Source: Halovenus sp.
GTDB lineage: Archaea; Halobacteriota; Halobacteria; Halobacteriales; Haloarculaceae
Assembly (NCBI GenBank): GCA_003551945.1
Contig: PUNZ01000064.1
Location: 1-5,948, forward strand
Direction: 5' to 3'
Length of the DNA: 5,948 nt
Shown piece after piece: positions 1 to 5,724 of the stretch; within the stretch, counting starts at the first letter, position 1, and every line of letters starts with the position of its first letter. The position numbers and the translations under genes were made by a program. Below the pieces are notes generated by a model that was not told the origin of the DNA, did not search any database, and worked only from the letters and a program-made list of their open reading frames with translations.

Positions 1-180
1 GCACTCGCAATCGGTTCTCAATCTGAGGGGGCAGTCCACTCACACGTTCGCCGTGGGCTTGAAGAGGACATTCCCTCGGAGACGCTCAAACACGCTGCCG
101 TCCTTGCGATTCCGACGCTCGGCTTTCCGAAAGCGATGGCCGCGATGACCTGGATTGAAGACCTCACCGAAGACGACTAA
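1..180 (+). CDS. Carboxymuconolactone decarboxylase (CMD)-family protein, C-terminal 59 residues
   Basis: The reading frame is open from the first base of the window and ends at TAA (178-180), so the N-terminus is missing. The visible peptide shows the CMD/AhpD helical pattern: a small-residue helix, an H-x-x-x-x-x-L helix (AVHSHVRRGLEE), then LKHAAVLAIPTLGFPKAMAAM, the usual A-x-L-A-x-x-x-x-GFP-x-A-x-x-A signature. In AhpD-like members the first helix carries CxxCxxxH. Here the cysteine positions read Ser8 and Ala11 (fragment numbering), while the histidine (His15) is kept. This resembles PcaC-type decarboxylases more than thiol-active AhpD proteins. The substrate is unknown, and PcaC activity itself is not shown. 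The stop codon lies 4 bases before the MoaD/SAMP1 start, so the two genes are probably cotranscribed. The family call is fairly safe; the exact function is open. Confidence 0.75.
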   Translation, partial: ALAIGSQSEGAVHSHVRRGLEEDIPSETLKHAAVLAIPTLGFPKAMAAMTWIEDLTEDD

Positions 181-184
181 TCCA

Positions 185-475
185 ATGACAACCGTTCGAT
201 GGAAACTCTTTGCGACGCTTGCGGAGGCCACCGATGAGTCTGAACTGTCGGTTGAACTGACCGAGACTGAGCCCACCGTTTCGGATGCGCTCACCGCGTT
301 AGTTGAGCGCTATCCAGCGCTTCGTTCGCAGGTGTTCGAGGAAGAGAATGAACTGCACCCCCACATTAAACTGTTTTATGAGGGCGAAGATGTCTTTACT
401 GCGGCCGCTGGCTGGGAGACAACTGTGAGCGACGGCGACGAACTCGCGCTGTTCCCGCCGGTTACTGGCGGCTGA
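185..475 (+). CDS. samp1: MoaD / SAMP1-type ubiquitin-like sulfur carrier and protein modifier
   Basis: This 96-residue beta-grasp protein opens with VRWKLFATLAEA, has the DALTALVERYP helix (residues 35-44), and ends LALFPPVTGG with the Gly95-Gly96 tail. From memory, Haloferax SAMP1 (87 residues) ends LALFPPVSGG, so this is very probably its orthologue. In that family the terminal glycine is adenylated by the E1-like UbaA. It is then either thiocarboxylated, to supply sulfur to MPT synthase with MoaE, or joined by isopeptide bonds to lysines of target proteins. The surrounding moeA, mobA and moaA genes support the Moco role; protein modification is inferred from the family. I chose ATG 185 rather than an in-frame TTG at 155, because the latter lies inside the upstream gene and adds residues the family lacks. 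No Shine-Dalgarno sequence is visible. The last 14 bases, including the Gly-Gly codons, overlap the 3' end of mobA on the other strand. Confidence 0.9.
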   Translation: MTTVRWKLFATLAEATDESELSVELTETEPTVSDALTALVERYPALRSQVFEEENELHPHIKLFYEGEDVFTAAAGWETTVSDGDELALFPPVTGG

Positions 476-1091
476 GAAAGGCTTCGAACTCCGCTTGCGT
501 GTTGATGTTCACAATACTCTCCCAGTTTGTATACTCAGCAACGAGTTGTGGGGGAATCGAGAGCGTAGGGAGTCGTTCGAGCAGGCCGTGCAGCCGTTGG
601 TCGCCCTCGGCCAACTCCGCGTCGACTGCACGACCTAGCCAGTCCGTTCGGTAGGCTGCCTGAAGGGGCTGGTGAGTACCGTCTTTCTGTCGCGGGACAA
701 TTGCTGCGACCGGAAACTCGGTGTTGTCGTTTCGTTCGAGTCGCTCGAACAACAGGGCAAGAAAAGATGGGTCCACGCCCGGCATATCACAGGCGACGAC
801 CGAGACAGTTGGTGTCTCGACGGCTGGCAGTGCTTCAGCGAGGCCCGCGACAGGGCCGGAATCGGGTCCTGGGTCATGGACGTAGCGCACTGACGGCTCG
901 AACGTGAGTTGTTCGAATGACTCCTGTTGTTCGGCTCGACAGCTCACGATGACGTGGTCGGTGACCGTCCCCACACGGTTGAGCACTTCCGCCAGCATGG
1001 GTGTCCCGGCTACCTCCGCGAGCGCTTTATCCTGTGAGCCAAATCGCCCGGAGCGACCGCCAGCAAGCACGACTGCTGTCCGCCTGGTCAT
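462..1091 (-). CDS. mobA: Molybdenum cofactor guanylyltransferase MobA
   Basis: MobA transfers GMP from GTP to Mo-molybdopterin, making the Mo-MGD cofactor needed by DMSO-reductase-family enzymes in the cytoplasm. The 209-residue protein is a Rossmann-like nucleotidyltransferase with the family signatures in order: LAGGRSGRFGSQDKAL at residues 9-24 (glycine-rich GTP-binding loop with the conserved lysine), DPGPDSGPVAGL at 73-84, ACDMPG at 100-105 (metal-binding Asp102), HQPLQAAYR at 140-148 and NINTQAEF near the C-terminus. Length is normal for the family. The ATG at 1091 overlaps the moeA stop codon as ATGA, which points to translational coupling. An in-frame upstream start at 1112 would add seven residues before the conserved beta strand and lies within moeA, so I reject it. 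No clear Shine-Dalgarno sequence precedes the ATG. The gene ends in TAA, convergent to and overlapping the MoaD/SAMP1 gene by 14 bases. Confidence 0.93.
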   Translation of the reverse strand: MTRRTAVVLAGGRSGRFGSQDKALAEVAGTPMLAEVLNRVGTVTDHVIVSCRAEQQESFEQLTFEPSVRYVHDPGPDSGPVAGLAEALPAVETPTVSVVACDMPGVDPSFLALLFERLERNDNTEFPVAAIVPRQKDGTHQPLQAAYRTDWLGRAVDAELAEGDQRLHGLLERLPTLSIPPQLVAEYTNWESIVNINTQAEFEAFLSRQ

Positions 1092-2314
1092 GGCCGCCAC
1101 GCCCAGTCCCACTGCTGTACCTGCACAGTCTCGCCCGCTGGAATCCCCTCTCGCTGTTCAGGAATTTCCACCCAGCCGTCGGCGAAAGAGATGCTCGACA
1201 TAACACCGGCACCGGAGACGCGAAGTGGGGTCGCGGCCAACTCGGGCTCTTCTGTCTCTGATTCATCGACGGTCACCCGGGCAAAGGTCCGATAGCCGGG
1301 TTTACTCCGCAGCTTTGCAGAGAGGGTTGCACTGACTGTCGGGAGGGCTTGCAGTTCCCAGCCGCCAAGGGCTGCCAGTGCTGGTCGGAGCAACTGTACG
1401 GCGTTGATGAGACAGGAAACGGGATAGCCTGGCAACATCACGAGTGGTGTCTCGCCGACACGCCCAATCCCGACAGGATGGCCGGGCTTGAGTGCCACGC
1501 CGTGGACGACCACCTCACCGAGTGCTGACACTGCTTCGGGAACGAGGTCACGCTCACCGACCGAGGAACCGCCAGTCGTCACGATGATATCGTGGTCGTC
1601 GTCGTCCGTTATCGCGGTTTTCAGTGCCTCAACGTCATCATCGACAACAGCCCGGTGCGTCGCGGTTCCGCCCCACTGTTCGACCAGTGCGGAGACGGTC
1701 AGGCCGTTCGTTTCGACCATCTCTCCAGGGGCAGGGTCGTTCGTGACCAGTTCCTCACCAGTTGGAATCACGCTCACGCGCGGCCGTTTGAAGACAGTCA
1801 ATTCGGTCACACCCGTCGCCCGCAGGAGGGCGAGATCCGCTGCGCTGAGGCGGTGACCTGCCTCGAACAGCTGTTGGCCGGCGTTGACATCTTCGCCGGT
1901 TGGTGCAACGTTCTCCCCTGTTGCGACGGCATCGAAAATAAGCAACTCCTCACTGCTTTGCTCGACGTCTTCGACCATGACGACGGCATTCGCGCCCGCT
2001 GGCAGGGCACTCCCGGTATGGACTCGACTCGCGGTTCCTGCCTCGACAGAATCCGTTGTTTCAGCCAACTGTACCGGTGACCGGGTCGACGCGTCGAACG
2101 TATCCGCTGCTTGGACCGCAAACCCATCCATCGCTGCGCGGTCGTAATGCGGGACGGCACGCGGTGCGGTCACGTCGGTTGCAAGCGTTCGTCCTCGTGC
2201 ATCAGCGACCGGGATTGTGTCCGTCCTCTCGTGTTGGTGACAGCCTGATAACAGCGTTTCGCGGGCGTCTGAAAGAGGTGTGACGGTTGCAAAGCCGCCC
2301 TGCGATGAAGTCAT
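1088..2314 (-). CDS. moeA: Molybdopterin molybdenumtransferase MoeA
   Basis: MoeA inserts molybdate (or tungstate) into adenylated molybdopterin, the step before MobA. The 408-residue protein shows the family motifs in order: PHYDRAAMDGFA at residues 55-66, TGSALPAGANAVV at 100-112, GEDVNAG at 140-146, PTGEEL, TTGGSSVGERD near 246-256 (the MoCF-binding MogA-like domain), KPGHPVG, and LPGYPVSC at 294-301. A C-terminal beta-barrel domain IV follows (about residues 325-408). It matches stand-alone MoeA in length; it is not the longer archaeal version fused to a periplasmic-binding-type domain. The ATG at 2314 is preferred over an in-frame TTG at 2341: it has a T-rich TATA-like element at about -27, and the TTG would add nine residues without family support. 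It is the first gene of a moeA-mobA operon, divergent from moaA. Confidence 0.94.
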   Translation of the reverse strand: MTSSQGGFATVTPLSDARETLLSGCHQHERTDTIPVADARGRTLATDVTAPRAVPHYDRAAMDGFAVQAADTFDASTRSPVQLAETTDSVEAGTASRVHTGSALPAGANAVVMVEDVEQSSEELLIFDAVATGENVAPTGEDVNAGQQLFEAGHRLSAADLALLRATGVTELTVFKRPRVSVIPTGEELVTNDPAPGEMVETNGLTVSALVEQWGGTATHRAVVDDDVEALKTAITDDDDHDIIVTTGGSSVGERDLVPEAVSALGEVVVHGVALKPGHPVGIGRVGETPLVMLPGYPVSCLINAVQLLRPALAALGGWELQALPTVSATLSAKLRSKPGYRTFARVTVDESETEEPELAATPLRVSGAGVMSSISFADGWVEIPEQREGIPAGETVQVQQWDWAWRP

Positions 2315-2338
2315 AGTTGAGTGTATGATGGCGGCTGA

Positions 2339-2344
2339 CAAAAC
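2339..2344 (-). promoter_or_regulatory. Weak TATA-like element for moeA-mobA
   Basis: Read on the minus strand this is TTTTTG within GAGTTTTTGTC, centred about 27 bases before the moeA ATG at 2314. That is the spacing expected for a leaderless haloarchaeal transcript beginning at or next to the ATG. The match to a TATA box is poor (a T-run, no TTTAWA), and no BRE is convincing, so the call rests mostly on position. Confidence 0.35.
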
Positions 2345-2390
2345 TCATGTGTCCCTCGGTTTTCCTGCGTTTTGACTTCCAGTGACACAG

Positions 2391-2396
2391 TTAAGT
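2391..2396 (+). promoter_or_regulatory. TATA box for moaA, indicating a leaderless transcript
   Basis: The sequence TTAAGT lies at -28 to -23 relative to the GTG at 2419. Haloarchaeal TATA elements are often of this TTTAAGT/TTAAGT type and sit about 26 bases before the transcription start, so a transcript would begin at or beside GTG 2419. The same element overlaps the alternative GTG at 2395, which makes that codon an unlikely start because it would lie upstream of the transcript. Confidence 0.55.
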
Positions 2397-2418
2397 GCGT
2401 AAGGCTCGAAAATCATTT

Positions 2419-3402
2419 GTGGAAGTAACCGATGAATTCGGGCGCGAGGTTACCGGTATCAGGGTCTCGTTGACCGACCGGTGTAACTTCGACTGTGTCT
2501 ACTGTCATAACGAAGGACTCGGTGATACGCGTGGGCCGATGGACCCACAGGATGACGAGATGAGTGCTGACGAGGTCGTTCGCTTGCTGGAAGTGGTCTC
2601 CGAATTCGATATTGAAGCGGTCAAATTCACTGGTGGTGAGCCGATGCTCCGAAACGATTTGGCGGAGATTATCCGCCGAACGCCCGACCAGTTGGAGACT
2701 TCGCTCACCACGAACGGCACGTTTCTGCCCGACCACGCGGACGAACTCGTCGCTGCTGGACTCGACCGCGTGAACGTTTCGCAGGACGCGCTTGACCCGG
2801 AGGCGTTTGCGGCCGTCACCCAATCTGGGGCGTACGACCGTGTACTTGAGGGAGTCAACGCTGCTGTCGAGGCCGGACTCACACCGGTTAAACTCAATAT
2901 GGTTGTGTTCGAACCGACAGCCGGGTATATCCCGGAGATGGTCGAACACGTTGCCGAGAGCGACGGACTGCAACTTCAGTTAATTGAGTATATGCCCGAA
3001 ATCGCTGGCCATCCCGAGTGGGCAATCGATATCGAGCGGGTTCACGAGTGGCTGGCCGAGCAGGCCGACCGCGTCGAACGCCGGGAGATGCACGGGCGAG
3101 CACGGTATCTCATTGGCGGCGGGCTGGTCGAAATCGTCGACCCAGTTGAGAACCCGTCGTTTTGTGCCAACTGCCATCGCGTTCGAGTGACACACGATGG
3201 CAAATTCAAAGGCTGTCTTAACAGACACGACGACTTGCGCTCAACAGGCGACATGAGCAAAGCGGAGATTCGTGAAGCGTTCGTTGAGACGGTCACACAG
3301 CGCGTTCCGTACTATGGCGAGTACCTCGTCAAGGAGGAGGGCGAGTGGGTTCCAAACAAGGAATACCAGCAACACGCTCTTCTTCCGGCAAATGACGACT
3401 GA
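2419..3402 (+). CDS. moaA: GTP 3',8-cyclase MoaA (radical SAM, first Moco step)
   Basis: MoaA uses SAM and two 4Fe-4S clusters to turn GTP into 3',8-cyclo-7,8-dihydro-GTP, which MoaC then converts to cPMP. Numbered from GTG 2419 (327 residues), the radical-SAM motif CNFDCVYC has Cys22, 26 and 29. The GGEP SAM-binding motif is at 72-75. The C-terminal substrate-binding cluster is CX2CX13C (Cys249, 252, 266), followed in bacterial fashion by the Arg pair in CHRVR (Arg254, 256). The N-terminus then reads EVTDEFGREVTGIRVSLTDRC, as in haloarchaeal MoaA. The in-frame GTG at 2395 would add MRKARKSF but overlaps the predicted TATA box. The C-terminus ends PANDD and lacks the Gly-Gly tail of many bacterial and eukaryotic MoaA proteins. 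The gene is divergent from moeA and convergent with katG, 18 bases away. Its identity is secure; its start is inferred. Confidence 0.93.
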   Translation: MEVTDEFGREVTGIRVSLTDRCNFDCVYCHNEGLGDTRGPMDPQDDEMSADEVVRLLEVVSEFDIEAVKFTGGEPMLRNDLAEIIRRTPDQLETSLTTNGTFLPDHADELVAAGLDRVNVSQDALDPEAFAAVTQSGAYDRVLEGVNAAVEAGLTPVKLNMVVFEPTAGYIPEMVEHVAESDGLQLQLIEYMPEIAGHPEWAIDIERVHEWLAEQADRVERREMHGRARYLIGGGLVEIVDPVENPSFCANCHRVRVTHDGKFKGCLNRHDDLRSTGDMSKAEIREAFVETVTQRVPYYGEYLVKEEGEWVPNKEYQQHALLPANDD

Positions 3403-3420
3403 TTGAGGGTCTCCTGTCAG

Positions 3421-5559
3421 TCACTCCAGGTCGAATCGGTCGTTTTGCATCACTTTCGTCCAGACTTCGACGAAGTCATCGACGAGTTTTTCTTCGCCAT
3501 CGCTTGCGGCATAGACCTGTGACAGGGCGCGGAGTCGTGAGTTAGACCCAAAGATAAGGTCAACACGGGTGGCTTCCCACTCGATTTCGCCCGTTTCGCG
3601 GTCACGGAGTGTATACCGACTCTCCTCGTCGGTTGGGACCCACTCGTAATCCATCGAGAGCACGGTCTCGAAGAAGTCGTTGTCTAGGGTCTCCGTTTCG
3701 TCGGTGAAGACGCCGAGTTCGTCATCCTCGTAGTTTGCACCGATTGTGCGGAGTCCGCCAAGAAGTGCGGTCATCTCCGGTGCGTCGAGGTCAAGCAGGT
3801 CTGCCCTGTCGACGAGCATCTCTTCAGGTCCTTTGTAGGCATCCTCTGTGTAGTAGTTGCGGAAGCCATCTGCGTCGGGTTTGAGCGCTTGGAAGGATTC
3901 GATATCGGTCTGTTCTTGTGAGGCGTCCGTTCGACCGGGTTCGAACGGCACTTCGACATCGTAGCCGGCGTTTGCAGCGGCTTGCTCGACACCTGCGTTT
4001 CCGGCAAGCACGATGAGGTCAGCAAGGGAAACACGCGTTCCATCGGATTGGGAAGCGTTGAACTCTTCCTGAACGGTTTCGAGGGTCTCGAGCACCGTCT
4101 CCAACTGCTCTGGTTGGTTGACTTCCCAGTTTTTGTGTGGTTCGAGGCGGATGCGAGCGCCGTTGACGCCACCGCGTTTGTCGCTGTCGCGGTAGGTTGA
4201 GGCGGCCGCCCACGCCGTTTTCACGAGCTCTGTGACAGAGAGGTCCGTAGCGAGAATCTCCTCTTTGAGTTCAGCTGCTTGCTCATCATCGATGAGGTCG
4301 AAATCAACCTCTGGGAGTGGGTCCTGCCAGAGCATCTCCTCGTCAGGAACTTCCGGGCCGAGGAGTCGGGACGTTGGTCCCATATCGCGGTGAATCAGTT
4401 TGTACCACGCTTTTGCAAAGCTGATTCCGAACTCCATTGGGTTCTCCTGGAAGCGTTCAAGAATCTCTCGATAGTCTGGGTCCCGCTTCAGTGCAACGTC
4501 CGTCGTTAGCATCATCGGGGTCGCACTCTCGGTGGCTTCGTGAGCGGGCTCTGCGGAGCCGTGGATTTCCTCATCTTTTGGCCGCCACTGCCAGGCACCG
4601 CCAGGGCCTTTGTGTGGCTCCCACTCATAATCAAGCAAAAGGTCGACATATTCCATATCCCAGCTTGTTGGCGACTGAGTCCATGGGCCTTCGATGCCGC
4701 TGGTGATTGTGTCGGCTCCTTTCCCCTCGCCATACTCGTTCTCCCAGCCAAGGCCTTGCTGTTCAATGGGTGCGGCTTCCGGCTCAGCACCAAGGTGTTC
4801 ATCCGAATCTGCCCCGTGGACTTTTCCGAAGGTGTGTCCACCAGCACACAGTGCAACGGTCTCCTCGTCGTTCATTGCCATACGGTCGAAAGATTGACGG
4901 ATGTATTTCGCAGACTCCAGTGGGTCCGGGTTGCCGCCCGGTCCTTCTGGATTCACATAGATGAGGCCCATGTGGTCAGCAGCAAACGGGCCGTCAATGT
5001 TCCCTTCGTCGTCGTGTCTTTTGTCTTCAAGCATTTCCTCTTCTGGTCCCCAGTCAACGGCTTTGTTCGGCTCGTAGGCGTCTTCACGCCCACCGCCAAA
5101 GCCGAAGGTTTCGAAGCCCATAGATTCCATGGCGACGTTTCCTGAGAGGACGAGCAGGTCTGCCCAAGAGAGTTTGCGACCATATTTGAGCTTAACCGGC
5201 TCAAGCACACGGCGTGCTTTGTCGAGGTTGACATTATCTGGCCAGCTGTTGACAGGTGCAAATCGCTGGGTACCGCCGGAGGTACCGCCACGACCGTCCG
5301 TCGTTCGGTATGTTCCGGCCTGGTGCCAAGCCATCCGAATGATGAGCGGACCGTAGTGGCCGTAATCTGCCGGCCACCACTCCTGTGAATCCGTCAGCGC
5401 CTCTTCGATATCCGCTTTCACCTCATCAAAGTCGAGTGACTCAAACGCTTCCGCATAATCAAAATCATCACCGTACGGGTCTACCGGGCGAGCATTCTGG
5501 TCGAGAATCTCTACGTTCAACTGGTTTGGCCACCAGTCCTGTGTCGTCTTTCCGCTCAT
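3421..5559 (-). CDS. katG: Bifunctional catalase-peroxidase KatG
   Basis: KatG is a cytoplasmic haem b enzyme that removes H2O2 by catalase and peroxidase reactions. The 712-residue protein has the two tandem class I peroxidase domains. The N-terminal, haem-binding domain (to about residue 420) contains the distal triad Arg75-Trp78-His79 (IRMAWHQAG), the proximal His242 (GGHTFGKVHG), Trp293 and Asp354 (MLTTD). Trp78, Tyr201 (LIYVNPEG) and Met227 (DRMAMND) are in place to form the Met-Tyr-Trp adduct needed for catalase activity. Arg398 in DMGPTSR matches the mobile arginine. The C-terminal domain is haem-less, as usual. Residues are strongly acidic, and the protein closely resembles the roughly 730-residue Haloarcula enzyme. 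ATG 5559 is chosen because a near-perfect Shine-Dalgarno sequence directly precedes it. The in-frame ATG at 5574 would add MSGDD, and a Haloarcula-like DMSG context means it cannot be excluded. Confidence 0.95.
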   Translation of the reverse strand: MSGKTTQDWWPNQLNVEILDQNARPVDPYGDDFDYAEAFESLDFDEVKADIEEALTDSQEWWPADYGHYGPLIIRMAWHQAGTYRTTDGRGGTSGGTQRFAPVNSWPDNVNLDKARRVLEPVKLKYGRKLSWADLLVLSGNVAMESMGFETFGFGGGREDAYEPNKAVDWGPEEEMLEDKRHDDEGNIDGPFAADHMGLIYVNPEGPGGNPDPLESAKYIRQSFDRMAMNDEETVALCAGGHTFGKVHGADSDEHLGAEPEAAPIEQQGLGWENEYGEGKGADTITSGIEGPWTQSPTSWDMEYVDLLLDYEWEPHKGPGGAWQWRPKDEEIHGSAEPAHEATESATPMMLTTDVALKRDPDYREILERFQENPMEFGISFAKAWYKLIHRDMGPTSRLLGPEVPDEEMLWQDPLPEVDFDLIDDEQAAELKEEILATDLSVTELVKTAWAAASTYRDSDKRGGVNGARIRLEPHKNWEVNQPEQLETVLETLETVQEEFNASQSDGTRVSLADLIVLAGNAGVEQAAANAGYDVEVPFEPGRTDASQEQTDIESFQALKPDADGFRNYYTEDAYKGPEEMLVDRADLLDLDAPEMTALLGGLRTIGANYEDDELGVFTDETETLDNDFFETVLSMDYEWVPTDEESRYTLRDRETGEIEWEATRVDLIFGSNSRLRALSQVYAASDGEEKLVDDFVEVWTKVMQNDRFDLE

Positions 5560-5569
5560 ATCATCTCCT
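5560..5569 (-). promoter_or_regulatory. Shine-Dalgarno sequence of katG that decides its start
   Basis: On the minus strand the ten bases before ATG 5559 read AGGAGATGAT, matching 9 of 10 bases of AGGAGGTGAT, the complement of the archaeal 16S rRNA 3' end. The core AGGAG is 5 bases from the ATG. The site lies inside the first five codons of the longer reading frame starting at 5574. It implies that katG has a leadered mRNA, unlike the leaderless pattern inferred for moaA, moeA and the gene at 5725. Confidence 0.6.
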
Positions 5570-5622
5570 GACATGTGTTGTATCCGGTCGAACGTACGCC
5601 GGTGAGTACGATGAAATCTCGT

Positions 5623-5636
5623 TTAGCATATGCTAA
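5623..5636. promoter_or_regulatory. Perfect 14-bp palindrome, candidate operator of katG
   Basis: TTAGCATATGCTAA is an exact inverted repeat with no spacer, and the symmetry stops at both ends. It lies in the divergent katG/regulator intergenic region, 64 bases before katG ATG 5559. If the AT-rich centre or its edge acts as the katG TATA region, transcription would start near 5603, giving a leader of about 44 bases with the Shine-Dalgarno sequence. A dimeric protein bound here would block or reposition TBP/TFB at katG. The size and symmetry suit a winged-helix dimer (DtxR/MntR, TrmB or Lrp types are possible), but I do not recognise the exact motif. The palindrome is seen; its operator role is inferred. 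Confidence 0.5.
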
Positions 5637-5693
5637 CTAATCGTTCGCTGAGGCTCGTCATAACCTACCACTAGCGTTTGTTTACAGCAGTAC

Positions 5694-5699
5694 TTTATC
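5694..5699 (+). promoter_or_regulatory. TATA box of the gene at 5725
   Basis: TTTATC within TACTTTATCC is at -31 to -26 relative to ATG 5725, close to the haloarchaeal TTTATA type. The expected transcript would begin 0-3 bases before the ATG, that is, leaderless or nearly so. No Shine-Dalgarno sequence is present before the ATG (AAAAACCAAG), which agrees with this. Confidence 0.6.
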
Positions 5700-5724
5700 C
5701 GCTCAGCAATTAGCAAAAACCAAG

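Noticed and set aside
1592..2080. 162-codon plus-strand open frame inside moeA
   Set aside because: It is antisense to a clearly conserved MoeA. The peptide shows no domain, and such shadow frames are normal in haloarchaeal coding DNA.
2315..2341. N-terminal extension of MoeA from TTG 2341
   Set aside because: It adds nine residues without family support, and the T-rich promoter element fits the ATG at 2314 instead.
2413..2973. 186-codon minus-strand open frame opposite moaA
   Set aside because: It lies wholly opposite the radical-SAM core of MoaA, and its peptide has no recognisable family features.
4540..5145. 201-codon plus-strand open frame inside katG
   Set aside because: It is antisense to conserved haem-domain residues of KatG, is not acidic as haloarchaeal proteins are, and has no recognisable motif.
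3421..5559. katG as a recent foreign insertion
   Set aside because: Archaeal KatG may have an old bacterial origin, but the acidic protein is typical of haloarchaea, composition matches the neighbours, and there are no flanking repeats or mobile genes.
5593..5610. CGTAC-N8-GTACG inverted repeat in the presumed katG leader
   Set aside because: The arms are only 5 bases and do not extend; two GTAC words close together in GC-rich DNA are expected by chance.
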